In this document: positions 32,327 through 41,873 of the stretch, piece by piece
How the letters are laid out: each line of letters starts with the position of its first letter
Position numbering within the stretch: position 1 is the first letter of the stretch
DNA from: Diplodia intermedia
Taxonomy: Eukaryota; Ascomycota; Dothideomycetes; Botryosphaeriales; Botryosphaeriaceae
DNA: 64,000 nt
NCBI GenBank assembly: GCA_021495925.1
Contig: JAKEKT010000019.1
Coordinates: forward strand, 186,001-250,000
Reading direction: 5' to 3'
Program-made: the position numbers and the translations under genes
Notes under the pieces: generated by a model
Database searches by the model: none
The model's input: only the letters and a program-made list of their open reading frames with translations
Told to the model about the DNA's origin: nothing

Positions 32327-33481
32327 ATGGGTAAGAATCTCGGATGTAGCAGGAAAGCCATTGAAGATGGTCGTCTTGAACGTCCCGGAGTGAAGCCACG
32401 TAAGAGCAGCTCAAGCCTGAAAAGCGTTTCGAAAACTAAACTTCGCATCAGTCGAGCGATACCCGCCGGGATACCCTCAACTGTCAGCCTTTGTTGATAC
32501 AGATCCGCACTTCAGTATCTATCGGCGTTTTGGAGCCCTCAGAAACCGAGTTATGCTACAAAAGCAGTATGAACTATACAAAATGGAGGAGGAGCTGGAC
32601 ATACTGGATCAGAGGGACTACAAAGATGGAGATGAGGAGACAAGGTTCTCTCTGTCATCAGTTCAATTCGATCAAGAACGTAACACCGAACGTCAGCGTC
32701 TGCTAAAGAAGATAGAAGAGAAACTAAAGGATTACGGTAAGCATATTTTTTTGTGTATGGTTCCTCGATAGTGTTCTAATTGATTAAAGATGCTCTCTTG
32801 GAAAGAGAGTCTAAGTTCCTTTCATTGGCTCGTCCGACAGGGCGAGATCATTTCAGTCTTATCAACTACATCTGGAACCAGAAATCGATATACAGGCTCG
32901 AGGTTGAGTTATTCGACAGGAAGGACGATCTGATCATGTTGTCGCCCAAGCAAGGATCTCCGTTGCATACTGTGCTTGAGCGCTGCCTGCAGAGATGGAA
33001 TGTCAAATGGCTTCAAGTAAATTGCCGGGAAAATCCAAACAGCTCTGCATGACTAACAACCTCTTCCAGAAATGGTGTACTGACCCAATTCAACAAGAGA
33101 AGACCAAAGACAGCTCAATCATACTGTACTCCAGAGAGCGCATCAATACACTCGGCCGGCTCATTGTTCTGTTTGTCACCGTCGGACTCGCCATGACGCC
33201 GGTGTGCGTACTGTTTCTGATGCCAATTTCGGACCTTGCTAAGTTTTTTACGGTGCTGGCCCCTGTGCTTGTTTTCCCCGTTGCTTTATCGGCATTTTCG
33301 GGGGCCAAGTTTCTCGAGCTCATTGTGGCAACTATGGCGTAAGTCTCTTTCTGAGGCACTGTTCAACCCGTATAAGATGGCGACTAACACTTGTTCCAAC
33401 TGGAGTTACGTGGCTGTGTTGGTTGTGTTCCTGCAGAATGGAATCATCTCATCGAACGGCGAGACCGCTGTTGTCAACTGA
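32327..33481 (+). CDS. DUF6594 membrane protein, copy 1
   Basis: Exons 32327-32399, 32452-32736, 32790-33016, 33070-33338 and 33406-33481, giving 309 aa. Introns of 52, 53, 53 and 67 nt have good ends and in several cases CTAA(A/C) branch sites. The soluble part starts with the family signature RYPPGYPQLSAFVDTD and HFSIYRRFGALRNR, then a long helix (LYKMEEELDILDQRD) and RPTGRDHFSLINYIWN. Three C-terminal membrane helices follow: LIVLFVTVGLAMTPVCVLF, FFTVLAPVLVFPVALSAF, YVAVLVVFLQNG. DUF6594 proteins are common, fungus-specific and of unknown function. The start at 32327 is the only in-frame Met before the signature; true upstream sequence may be missing. Paralogue lies 4.4 kb downstream. Confidence 0.75.
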
Positions 33482-36400
33482 ACAACAACGCTCAAAATTC
33501 TCCATGTCCGCAAACCGACTGATACACAGACCAGACAAAGGTCAGAATCAAAATTTCTGTTTTTCAAATTGACAAGGGGCCCCGGCTTATGTTTGTAGAC
33601 ATATCGGTATTCGAAATTCCCTAATTCTGTTATCGCAAATTCATAAGGAATGAGACAAGACGCAAGAACGATTTGTTACAAGGACGCTGAATGGAAAAGG
33701 ATAAGACTGGGAAGCCGTGAGAAAAGTACGCAGATGCCAGATGTGTTGGTACAAATATCTTTCTCAAACTCGAAGACTTGCTTCCTCAGATGGGCGGCTG
33801 AATGATGATAAAGCGCTTGCTCGACACCGGTCAGTGTTTGGAATGGCCTCTTCATCGCCTCTTTCGATGGACACCTAACTACCCCGCATGGCAGCCACAG
33901 CAAACAAGGCTATGCTCTCCAATAGCCGTACGCACTACACAGTTGCTCCGTACGCCCTTTTAAATGACCGGTGAAGCCTCTACATGACCCTAAACAGAGC
34001 AGCGCATCACTGCTCATGCGCAGAAGCGGATTGTTGTAAGCACGACAACTCATTCTCAAGCCCAGTGAGATTGCCAAGGTGGATACTTGCAGGGATAGGC
34101 TGACAGGGATGCTGTCAGCCTCGGCTTCTTAACCGTGATGTTGGGTCTCTTATCTCAACCCTGCTTTCTCATGTGTCAAGCCCAACGCCGTCCACGTCGG
34201 ACAGACGCATGGTCACGTGTAAAATGTGCACAAGAGTTTTGGCATCGTGAGGCTGGTGACGGCTGTGTTGGGTCTCTCGAGTCCTCCGAAATTTTGAGGC
34301 GGGCGGGGCTGTATTCTGCAACTTCTCAAGGCTGAGCCATCCGACAATGGACAAGTATCGCATCCACGACTACCAGCAAGTGGTATGTACGAGATATCGA
34401 AGGCTGTGTTAAGGCGAACATAAGCCTTCTTTCTATGCGTGGCGGGCCCAGAGCTCGGTCGGAGGGTCTCACCTGCCTTGCTGGACCGTGGGCAGATGAC
34501 TACGCACAGATGACTTTGCATGAAGGAATCAGATTGGTAGCACCATTTTGCTTGTGGACGCCACTGATGACACAATCTCTGCTGCTCACGCGCCTCAGTC
34601 ATTGGCGGATAGAAAGTCTGCCCTCGACTCTTCCCGTTCAACCGACTTTAAGCTACCGCAGACGCTCGTGAAGAGAGGAGTGAGGCTCCCCTACACCTCC
34701 AAAGATCCATAATACTGATGGTCCTCCCGTTCATAACCTTATCGATTCTGTGTCGTTCCATCTACATGACTTCTTACCTTGAGGTGTCACAACAAGCCAG
34801 ATGAAGCCTTCGAACCGAAAAGCTGCACGCACTGATTTGAAACCCTCCTATCGGCGCACTCGGCCTGGAAAGAAATGCTACTGGATTGTAAGGCTATGCA
34901 CGTAGCTTGTAAAAGGAAACACTTCTGCTGACGCTCGAAGCTTGCTGGACTGAACATACGGCGGCTTTCAAATGTAAAGCCAAAGCCGAGCGGTAATCCT
35001 GTAAGTGCTACCACCCTTAATTGGTCACGCTGTCTCTAACAAGCCGAAAGTGGCCTAGGCCGCCTCCCCAAAGCAACAGGTGAGCCGATCATTGCTATGA
35101 TAAATCCTGTCGAACCATACGCAAGGGCCGAAACCCGCCCAATATCAACCCGCCGCTGCTGACATTCGAGAATTAAGATTCCATTTCGACGCATGGCAAG
35201 CTGCAGGAGCTTCGACAAATGGATGCTGCTTGAGTGTAGGATTTCCAACAAAATGATCCTGGAGCGAACGACATCGGGACAGCTCTGAGACATTGGAACA
35301 TTCACAATGATCGACGGCCAACGGTTGGTTGAAATTAAAGTCACGGGCATGGGAAACTTTCCTATAGCACGCAGGATTACCAAGCGGCTAAGCCCTGAGT
35401 TTTGCACTTGGTGTTAAAACCATTTCGGCCCAGGAAGAATTCTATACGATTTTGGAGAGCATTTGCAGTGCTGGTGAGCTGAGGAACTACCAAATTTGTC
35501 GTAGTCATCTGACCTTCATGTACCCCCAGAAGCTCTTCGGACAGAAAGTTATTTGGTCCTTTGAATAAAATTCACCTATAGCACATATTTGTTAATTTCC
35601 GAACCTCCAGGAACTGGGAGACAATTAATGATGTCAGACAGAAAGCCATGGCTTTGTTCAAAGTGTAGGCAACTCTGTTATTACGGCGTCAAAAGCAAGG
35701 TGGACTACGAACAGCCCTCTCGGTGAATAACAAGGCGCAGCAGGTTTTTGAGACGCCGTGGTGGCCGCAGTCCAAGCTCCTACAGAATGAGCGATAATTG
35801 AGACCTATTCACCGGTAAAACGCCCTGATAGCAGGCATCCAATTGTATGCGGGCAGCCTCTGTAAGCTGCATGATTGCAGCATCAGCACCCAGGCTCTCG
35901 GTTCCAGAACATGATTTGCGGAATGTCTATCCCTCCTGCTAATGATCAGGATGAGCGGCTCACTTTTCAGCCTGGGTTTCTTTACACATCCGAACTCCAC
36001 CGGGGATGGCACGTATTAGGGGTGTCTCAAGCTCCCGGTACCACACAATGTCTGGTGATGTGGCTGTACTTGTTACAATACACAACCAAAATTCTTCCTC
36101 CTCTCTGGCTCACAGTCGGAGCCATGGAAAATACTGATGGCAAGGACTCGAACAAGACGGCACACCTTCAGATCTCATGGCTCAATTGCAGTACAATCAT
36201 TGAGTAGATAGTATAGATAGTAGAACATCTTATCCACAGAGACCAACAACGCAGCTGTAAAAGGTCTTCTCGATGTTGGTTCGTGATTAGACACCGTAAT
36301 AAATCTATTTCAGAAATTTGGACGTTATGCACCCGTTTTCGGATGCGTACCGCATACTGGTACGTGTTCTGCGCGATTGTGGCGGGCAAGGCATAACCGG

Positions 36401-36701
36401 AGAGTGCATCCAGCCTTGCATCGCTCACCCTCTCTGAAGAATCGGCTAAGCCCCATCCCCTGTAGGAGCAGCCCACGTTTCCCAGCGACGAAGGACAGCT
36501 CATTATCCAACCAAGGGTCCAATAATTTTCCATATCCAGCGGAGAAGACAGTCATTAAAAGTCGGGCAGAGAGTCAAAGGATAGTTCTGACTTTCCGCCG
36601 TCCATCTCCTTTTCAGACAACAAGGGGCGAACAAGCGCTGGGCGTGTTGTTTTATTGCGCTGCTGCCTAACGGAGGGCAAGGCAGATCTTCGATCGCGGA
36701 A
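33482..36701. other. Long gene-free stretch
   Basis: About 3.2 kb between the two DUF6594 genes. Frames on both strands are short; the longest (minus about 34641-34213 and 35407-35036) have no motifs or splice support. A small perfect hairpin (GGCTGACAG/CTGTCAGCC) lies near 34096-34119. It may be the remains of inserted or decayed sequence, but I cannot identify it. Confidence 0.45.
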
Positions 36702-37900
36702 ATGGAAACAGCGAATGATGGCCCTTCTTTATGGGGCCGGGTCCAAAAGTTGCTCCGAAGGGAATCGGATTTGTCTATGGATGACCGGTACAGTTCACTG
36801 AAAGTGAAACCGAGTAAGGCGAAAATGCGAAGATCTCTCGCTGCTGAAGTTAGATCACTGACGAATCTCAGTTGCTGAATACCCTTGCGGATACCCCCAA
36901 TACGCTGCATTCATTGACACTGACGACAACTTCCGGATCTACCGTCGATTTGGAACACTCAGGACCCGCCTTCTCCTCCATCGACAACTTGAGCTTTCAC
37001 AGCTTGAAGACGAGCTGGATGAACTTGACCAGTATGACAACAGTGAGACTCGTCACTATCGGCTTGCATCCATACAGTATGATAAGGCTCAAGAAGACTC
37101 GACGCGGACCGATCTGATCGATAGGATCGACAAGAAACTTGAGCAATACGGTTCGCATCGACATAGTCTCTAAGCGAGACCAAAGAGCTGCGGCTGACAT
37201 TTGCGACGGTGTAGATACGCTTCTGACTCGAGAGCGTGATTCGCTTGCAATGGAGAAGCCCACCGAAAGAAATCACCTCAATCTTGTCAACTACGTGTGG
37301 AACACCAGAATCATCGACAAAGCAGAGGCTGGGGTTCTCAATCGTATCGATGACTTTGTCGCTGTCTCCCGGGATCAAGATTCCCCATTCCAGGCTCATC
37401 TTGAAGACCTCCTGCAAAGCTTCCCCCTGTCATGGATCGTGGTAGATGACTTGCCTGTTCTGACTACGCAGGCTTACGCTGACGTGATATCAGTCACTCC
37501 TCATCTCCAAGCTCCAGAAAGAGAAAGTCGAAGGAGCACAAGACTTCGGCATCGATTTGTTCTCGAAGGCGAAAATCGGCTTTCTGATTCGTCTAGTCGT
37601 GACCCTTATTACTGTGGGTCTGCTGATACTGCCCATCTGCCTACTCTTCAAATTGGAGATGGCCGATAAAGTCAAGGTTGCATGTGTTCTCATTTTCGTT
37701 CTCGTGTTCCCGGTAGCCATCTCCCTTTTCGCTCGACCAAGGCCTCATGACCTTTTCGCCGCCACTGCAGCGTGAGTCAATATTCCAGAGCACATCCATG
37801 ACTATGATCATACTTCTGACTGCCATACGATAGATATACCGCTGTCCTTGTTGTTTTCCTGACACAGACAAACTTGTCTGGAAGTGAATGTAAAACTTGA
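36702..37900 (+). CDS. DUF6594 membrane protein, copy 2
   Basis: Exons 36702-36813, 36872-37150, 37215-37441, 37518-37771 and 37834-37900, giving 312 aa. Intron phases 1,1,0,2 are the same as in copy 1, and exon 3 is 227 nt in both. Family signature: EYPCGYPQYAAFIDTD, NFRIYRRFGTLRTRLLL, the helix LSQLEDELDELDQYD, then KPTERNHLNLVNYVWN. C-terminal membrane helices: LVVTLITVGLLILPICLLF, VACVLIFVLVFPVAISLF, YTAVLVVFLTQTN. Intron 2 has an unusual donor (GTTCGC) but the frame and homology require removal near there. Function unknown; three C-terminal membrane segments place it in an internal or plasma membrane with the helical part in the cytosol. Confidence 0.8.
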
Positions 37901-38865
37901 GATAGGAAATCGTCTCGCATGGCATGCTTCTGAAAGCTACTCAGTTTTTGGACCTGCCTCCGATGAATGATAACACTATGTAGACTGGAATATTAGCAAC
38001 TTCTATTCACTGCAAAATGTGTTCTCAGTAGAATCATACAAGGTCAACCCTGCTTTGGAAACTCACGACGCGGAAAAAAACCCTTCCGCATTCTTTGAAT
38101 CCCGCTTGAGCAAGTCAAAGGCTTTAGTATATATTGTGGGCTCTAGTGTCCGCCACCAGTCAACTTCGTCGACATCGCCCCGGCACGGACACCAACCTCG
38201 CAACACGCCCATGGAAGGCGACTAGACTATGCCTTCTACCGCTCTCATCATTGTCGACATCATCAATGCCTACTCCCTGCCGGGTGTGGGTCTTGTACAA
38301 GCCGCGATGGTACTTTCCCGCTACAACGGCAAAGGCAACGGCAACGGCAACGACGACAAAGACGAACGACGACAACAACCCCATCCCTCACGCCATCGCC
38401 AAATTAAATCTCGCAAGAAAGTACTCTTGGGCATGGATATCCCATAATGCTGATGTGGTCTGCTTATCAGTACCTAGTGACACTGCTAAATCCATATGTA
38501 GGCGGCAATCAAGGCGATGCTATCTATGGTTTGACTGGACATTGAATTTTCGTACAAAGTTGCGACAGGGCTCACAGGCTGCAATGCAGACAAAAGTATC
38601 GCAGGGATCAAAACTCTCTTTTCTCACAGGAGAGCTCAACAAATTTGGGCGAGCATGGAACTGTGGCGCCCACAGAGCAACAAACACCAATCCGGCAAGC
38701 AGCACTCGAGCAAGGGTTAAGGTGGGATACTTTGGAGACTCGCACAGAAAGGCTACTTGGGAATACAGCCTTCTATATTCTCCACATGCTGCATGAATCA
38801 GGAGGGTCTGCGCTGAATCAGTACGACGTACAACGACGCATAGCGCAACTTGGTAACACCGAGTG
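37901..38865. other. Gap between DUF6594-2 and the DUF6536 relic
   Basis: About 1 kb. A short frame from ATG 38229 begins MPSTALIIVDIINAYSLPG but stops within 72 codons and has no continuation. A plus-strand frame just before 38866 contains WDTLETRTERLLGNTAFYI, which could be another fragment. Nothing complete. Confidence 0.4.
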
Positions 38866-39477
38866 ATGCACCTTCTCAAAAATAGCCGATCGACCCATCA
38901 CTCATTCGTCTACGTATCATCCAACAACATCCTTACGAACCTGCTACTTGCCAAAGAGTGGCACTCGTTCAGCGCGGAGCGCAAAGCACTCCGCGTGACA
39001 GACCGTCATGGAAAGCAGCGCTCGACATACTTCCTGACAGTACCATACCGTTACGGCCTACCTCTGCTGGTCATCTCAGCTTTGAGCCATTGGCTGCTTT
39101 CGCAGAGTCTTTTCATGGCAAAAATCGATGCTTTCAATCCTGACGGTAGTCACGACCCAGACTCCGACCTACTCAACTGTGCTTTCTCCCCCATGGCCAT
39201 TGCTCTCCTCTTGCCGACCATGTTCTTCTTACTTTCATTCCTGAAGTGGTTGGCATTTCGACGTTTGGATCCGGGCATACCGCTGGCGAGCAGTTGCAGT
39301 GTGGCTATCTCGGCTGCCTGTCACACGATGGTAGATAACGATGAGACGGAGTTGTTGATCTGGGGCGTGATACCCGACGCCCACGTGGAGGGTGTGGGAG
39401 AGGGAGGTGAGATTGGCCATTGCAGCTTCTATAGCGGCTCTGTGGAGAAGCCGGTATCGGGCACATTGTATGCATGA
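38866..39477 (+). pseudogene. DUF6536-type integral membrane protein, 5'-truncated relic
   Basis: An open frame of 203 codons matches only the C-terminal part of the large fungal DUF6536-type proteins: the segment around NILTNLLLAKEWHSFSAERK, QRSTYFLTVPYRYGLPLLVI, a loop, FSPMAIALLLPTMFFLLSF, then the conserved ISAACHTMVDNDE...LLIWGV. Full-length members have several more N-terminal membrane helices and the W-rich DUF6536 domain; these are absent upstream in any frame. Either the 5' part was lost or several unseen exons precede. I favour a relic because upstream frames show no family motif. Confidence 0.6.
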
Positions 39478-39884
39478 TCTCCAGTGGCAAACAAGGGTCT
39501 GCTACGGGCCCCGAAAGCCCTTTTTCGAACCACCAGCTTAGCTTCGTACCAGACTGGAAAAAGACCTTAGCCATTTTATTTATTTCCAGAAAATTTTAAA
39601 TTCTGCTCACTGTTATCATCGCCATAGAACTGCAAGGCTGGGAAACTTCGGCGTTCGTCGGGTATTTGAGACGCGTGCTCATCTCAACTGAACTGGACTT
39701 TGTTCTACGGACGTCTTGGGTTGCTCAAGATCTCACTATCTGAGTCGAATACAGTTACCGCTGACCTCTTTTGACCCAGAACCTGTGGCGTTACCGCCAA
39801 TTGTAGGACGCAGATGTGCTTTGAGATTGAAGTGAAGGCCCAAGACCGCCATACTCAACACATCAATTCCCACCACCAAAACCA
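39478..39884. other. Intergenic
   Basis: 3' flanks of the DUF6536 relic and the phosphoesterase gene. No feature seen. Confidence 0.5.
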
Positions 39885-40988
39885 TCACAACTCCAACTCC
39901 ACCAACCACGGCGCATTGGTCGCCCTCCCCTCCCCATCCATCACCGCCGCATTAACCATCAACGTCTGCCCGCCCTCCCTCATCGCCTCCCTGCTCCCGG
40001 GACTCAGCTCCGCATACCCCTTCCGCCTCGCCTGATTCCTCCCCACAAACTCCTTGGGCAAACAAACCATGCCATCATCATCATCATCACCACCATCCTC
40101 TCCTCCATCTCCGTCCCCGTCTTCGAAATACACCCTCTGCGCCCCATACCCCGCATGCACATGCCCGAAACAGCACAGCCGCGGCCGCACCCGACACACG
40201 GCCCGCCGCAGGTGCTCGCACCCGCCACTGGCCCCCATCCTGCCCGTATCGTCCAACACGTACTTCGGCGGGCCGTGCGTCATGACGACGTCCACGCCCC
40301 GCGGCACCGTCGACGCCACGGTCGCGACGTTCGTGCCCCACGCGGGCGTGGCGGCGGGCGGGTTGAACCGGTCGTGCGCAGTCGGGTACTGGAACGCCGA
40401 CTGCCCGTGCTGCGGCGTCCACGGCGACGCGTAGACGGTGAAGAGGGCGCCGGAGCGCAGCGTGAAGGTGTACGTGCCCTCGGGGAGGTACGTCACGCCC
40501 TGCCGCGCGGCGGTCGAGGCGACCAGGCTGAGCGCGGCGGCGGTGACGCGCTCGGGGCTGCCGCTGCCGCCCCCGCCGGCTTGGCTGAGGTAGTACGGCG
40601 CGTCCAGGCTGAGGTCGTGGTTGCCGGCGATGAAGAGGCGCAGCTCGGCCGGGATGGAGGCGATTTTGGTGATGGCTTTGCTGAGGCTGGCGAGGGTCCC
40701 GTTTTGCGTGAGGTCGCCGCAGTGGAGGACGACGTCGACGGGGGTGGTTGGCGGTTTCAAGGAGGACGAGGACTCGTCGTCGTAGTCGTCGTCGTTGTCG
40801 TGGGTGTCGGATATTATGAGGAACTTGACGGGTTGTTTCTCTCGGGGTTTGGTGGTTGTCATTGTTTTTTTGAGAGACCTTTCCCCTGGTGCGGGGCTTT
40901 CGGATCGGGACCTTGAGCGCTTTTTTGACGTCTGCGCTTTGCCGTCCATAGAGGGCGAAGATTCTTGGAAATTACCTGAAATCGACAT
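39885..40988 (-). CDS. Calcineurin-like metallophosphoesterase
   Basis: Intronless, 367 aa from ATG at 40988. Metal-binding motifs appear in order: SDTHDN (about 60), HCGDLTQ (about 93), AGNHDLSLD, MTHGPPKYVLD and FGHVHAGYG. These five blocks define the binuclear metallophosphoesterase fold, and this arrangement matches fungal cytosolic phosphoesterases of the MPPED/239AB type, whose substrates are uncertain. The first 50 residues are Ser/Arg/Lys-rich and probably disordered; a second in-frame Met (MTTTKPREK) sits nearer the fold. An acidic Asp/Gly insert (GDGDGGEDGGDDDDD) lies in the C-terminal third. The frame is open further upstream to 41240, but that part includes a tandem DNA repeat and looks non-coding. 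Confidence 0.88.
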   Translation of the reverse strand: MSISGNFQESSPSMDGKAQTSKKRSRSRSESPAPGERSLKKTMTTTKPREKQPVKFLIISDTHDNDDDYDDESSSSLKPPTTPVDVVLHCGDLTQNGTLASLSKAITKIASIPAELRLFIAGNHDLSLDAPYYLSQAGGGGSGSPERVTAAALSLVASTAARQGVTYLPEGTYTFTLRSGALFTVYASPWTPQHGQSAFQYPTAHDRFNPPAATPAWGTNVATVASTVPRGVDVVMTHGPPKYVLDDTGRMGASGGCEHLRRAVCRVRPRLCCFGHVHAGYGAQRVYFEDGDGDGGEDGGDDDDDGMVCLPKEFVGRNQARRKGYAELSPGSREAMREGGQTLMVNAAVMDGEGRATNAPWLVELEL

Positions 40989-41873
40989 GTTTATGGTGTT
41001 GTGGGGTAAGATGTTGTGGTTGTTCGAAATTTTGAGTAAGTAATTGCCCGTGTGGTGAAAAGTTTTTGGTGTTAAGGGGAAAGGGAAGCGGGACTTGGAC
41101 TCTTGTACTGCCTTTCCAAAGAGTTTTGACTGGGAGTGTGACTCTTTCGAGGCTGGTAGGGGTCTACCGAATAACCACGGTGCGGACTGTGGGTCAGGTG
41201 CGGACTGTGGGTCAGGGTCTGATAACCCACCACCCAACATCGGTACCGTCGTTTTATCTTACCGATGTCAACCGAAAATGAAGTGTCTACTCTCTTAAAA
41301 TGGCGGACAACCGCGTGGAATCCTGTGTCTGGATGCTTTTGTGCTCATTAAAATTCGTGGTCACGTCTGAAAATTCACTTCAACTTCCTTCGTGCGAAGA
41401 ACGTGAAGTTCTTTGTCGTGTATGGGGAATCACTTGTTTGAGAATACATTGTGATTTCAATCAATCGGGCCAAGATCGTATCGCGAGCCACGGCCGAACT
41501 TGACGGACTTTGGTGAGATATGGACTACTGAATTTCGACTGACTTTACCCATAGCGGTCTTCCACAGTGCACTGCGCCATATGCGGAGGTTTTGCCAGCC
41601 TCAAGGCACAACAATGACATTGTTTGTTCCCGCGAACAATATCCATTGTATTCCAACACTTCTTCTTGTCTCTACACTGTTCAGGAAAAAAGCCAAAACA
41701 ACACCGTACGCAATGTCATTAAAAGGGGCCGCAGTCCATGCCCTCAGTCACTTCCTCACCACACTCTTGAGTAGTGCCCTCAGCACAGCGATCCTCACCA
41801 CAGAGCGACCGCGCTGAACGCAGTCACTCTCTCAACCACAACCCCGGTCACACCCCACGCACTCTCCATCGCC
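40989..41873. other. Divergent promoter region
   Basis: About 0.9 kb between the divergent phosphoesterase and the 690-aa protein gene, including an 18-bp tandem duplication. No gene seen. Confidence 0.5.
41179..41214. repeat. Two perfect 18-bp tandem copies
   Basis: GGTGCGGACTGTGGGTCA twice in a row (41179-41196, 41197-41214), about 190 bp upstream of the phosphoesterase start. Confidence 0.8.

Noticed and set aside
38229..38447. Frame starting MPSTALIIVDIINAY, faintly like an isochorismatase start
   Set aside because: Only about 15 residues resemble the family, then low-complexity and a stop; no catalytic residues follow.
40989..41240. 84-codon N-terminal extension of the phosphoesterase
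   Set aside because: Contains a tandem DNA repeat and no conserved residues; ATG 40988 gives a normal start close to the fold.
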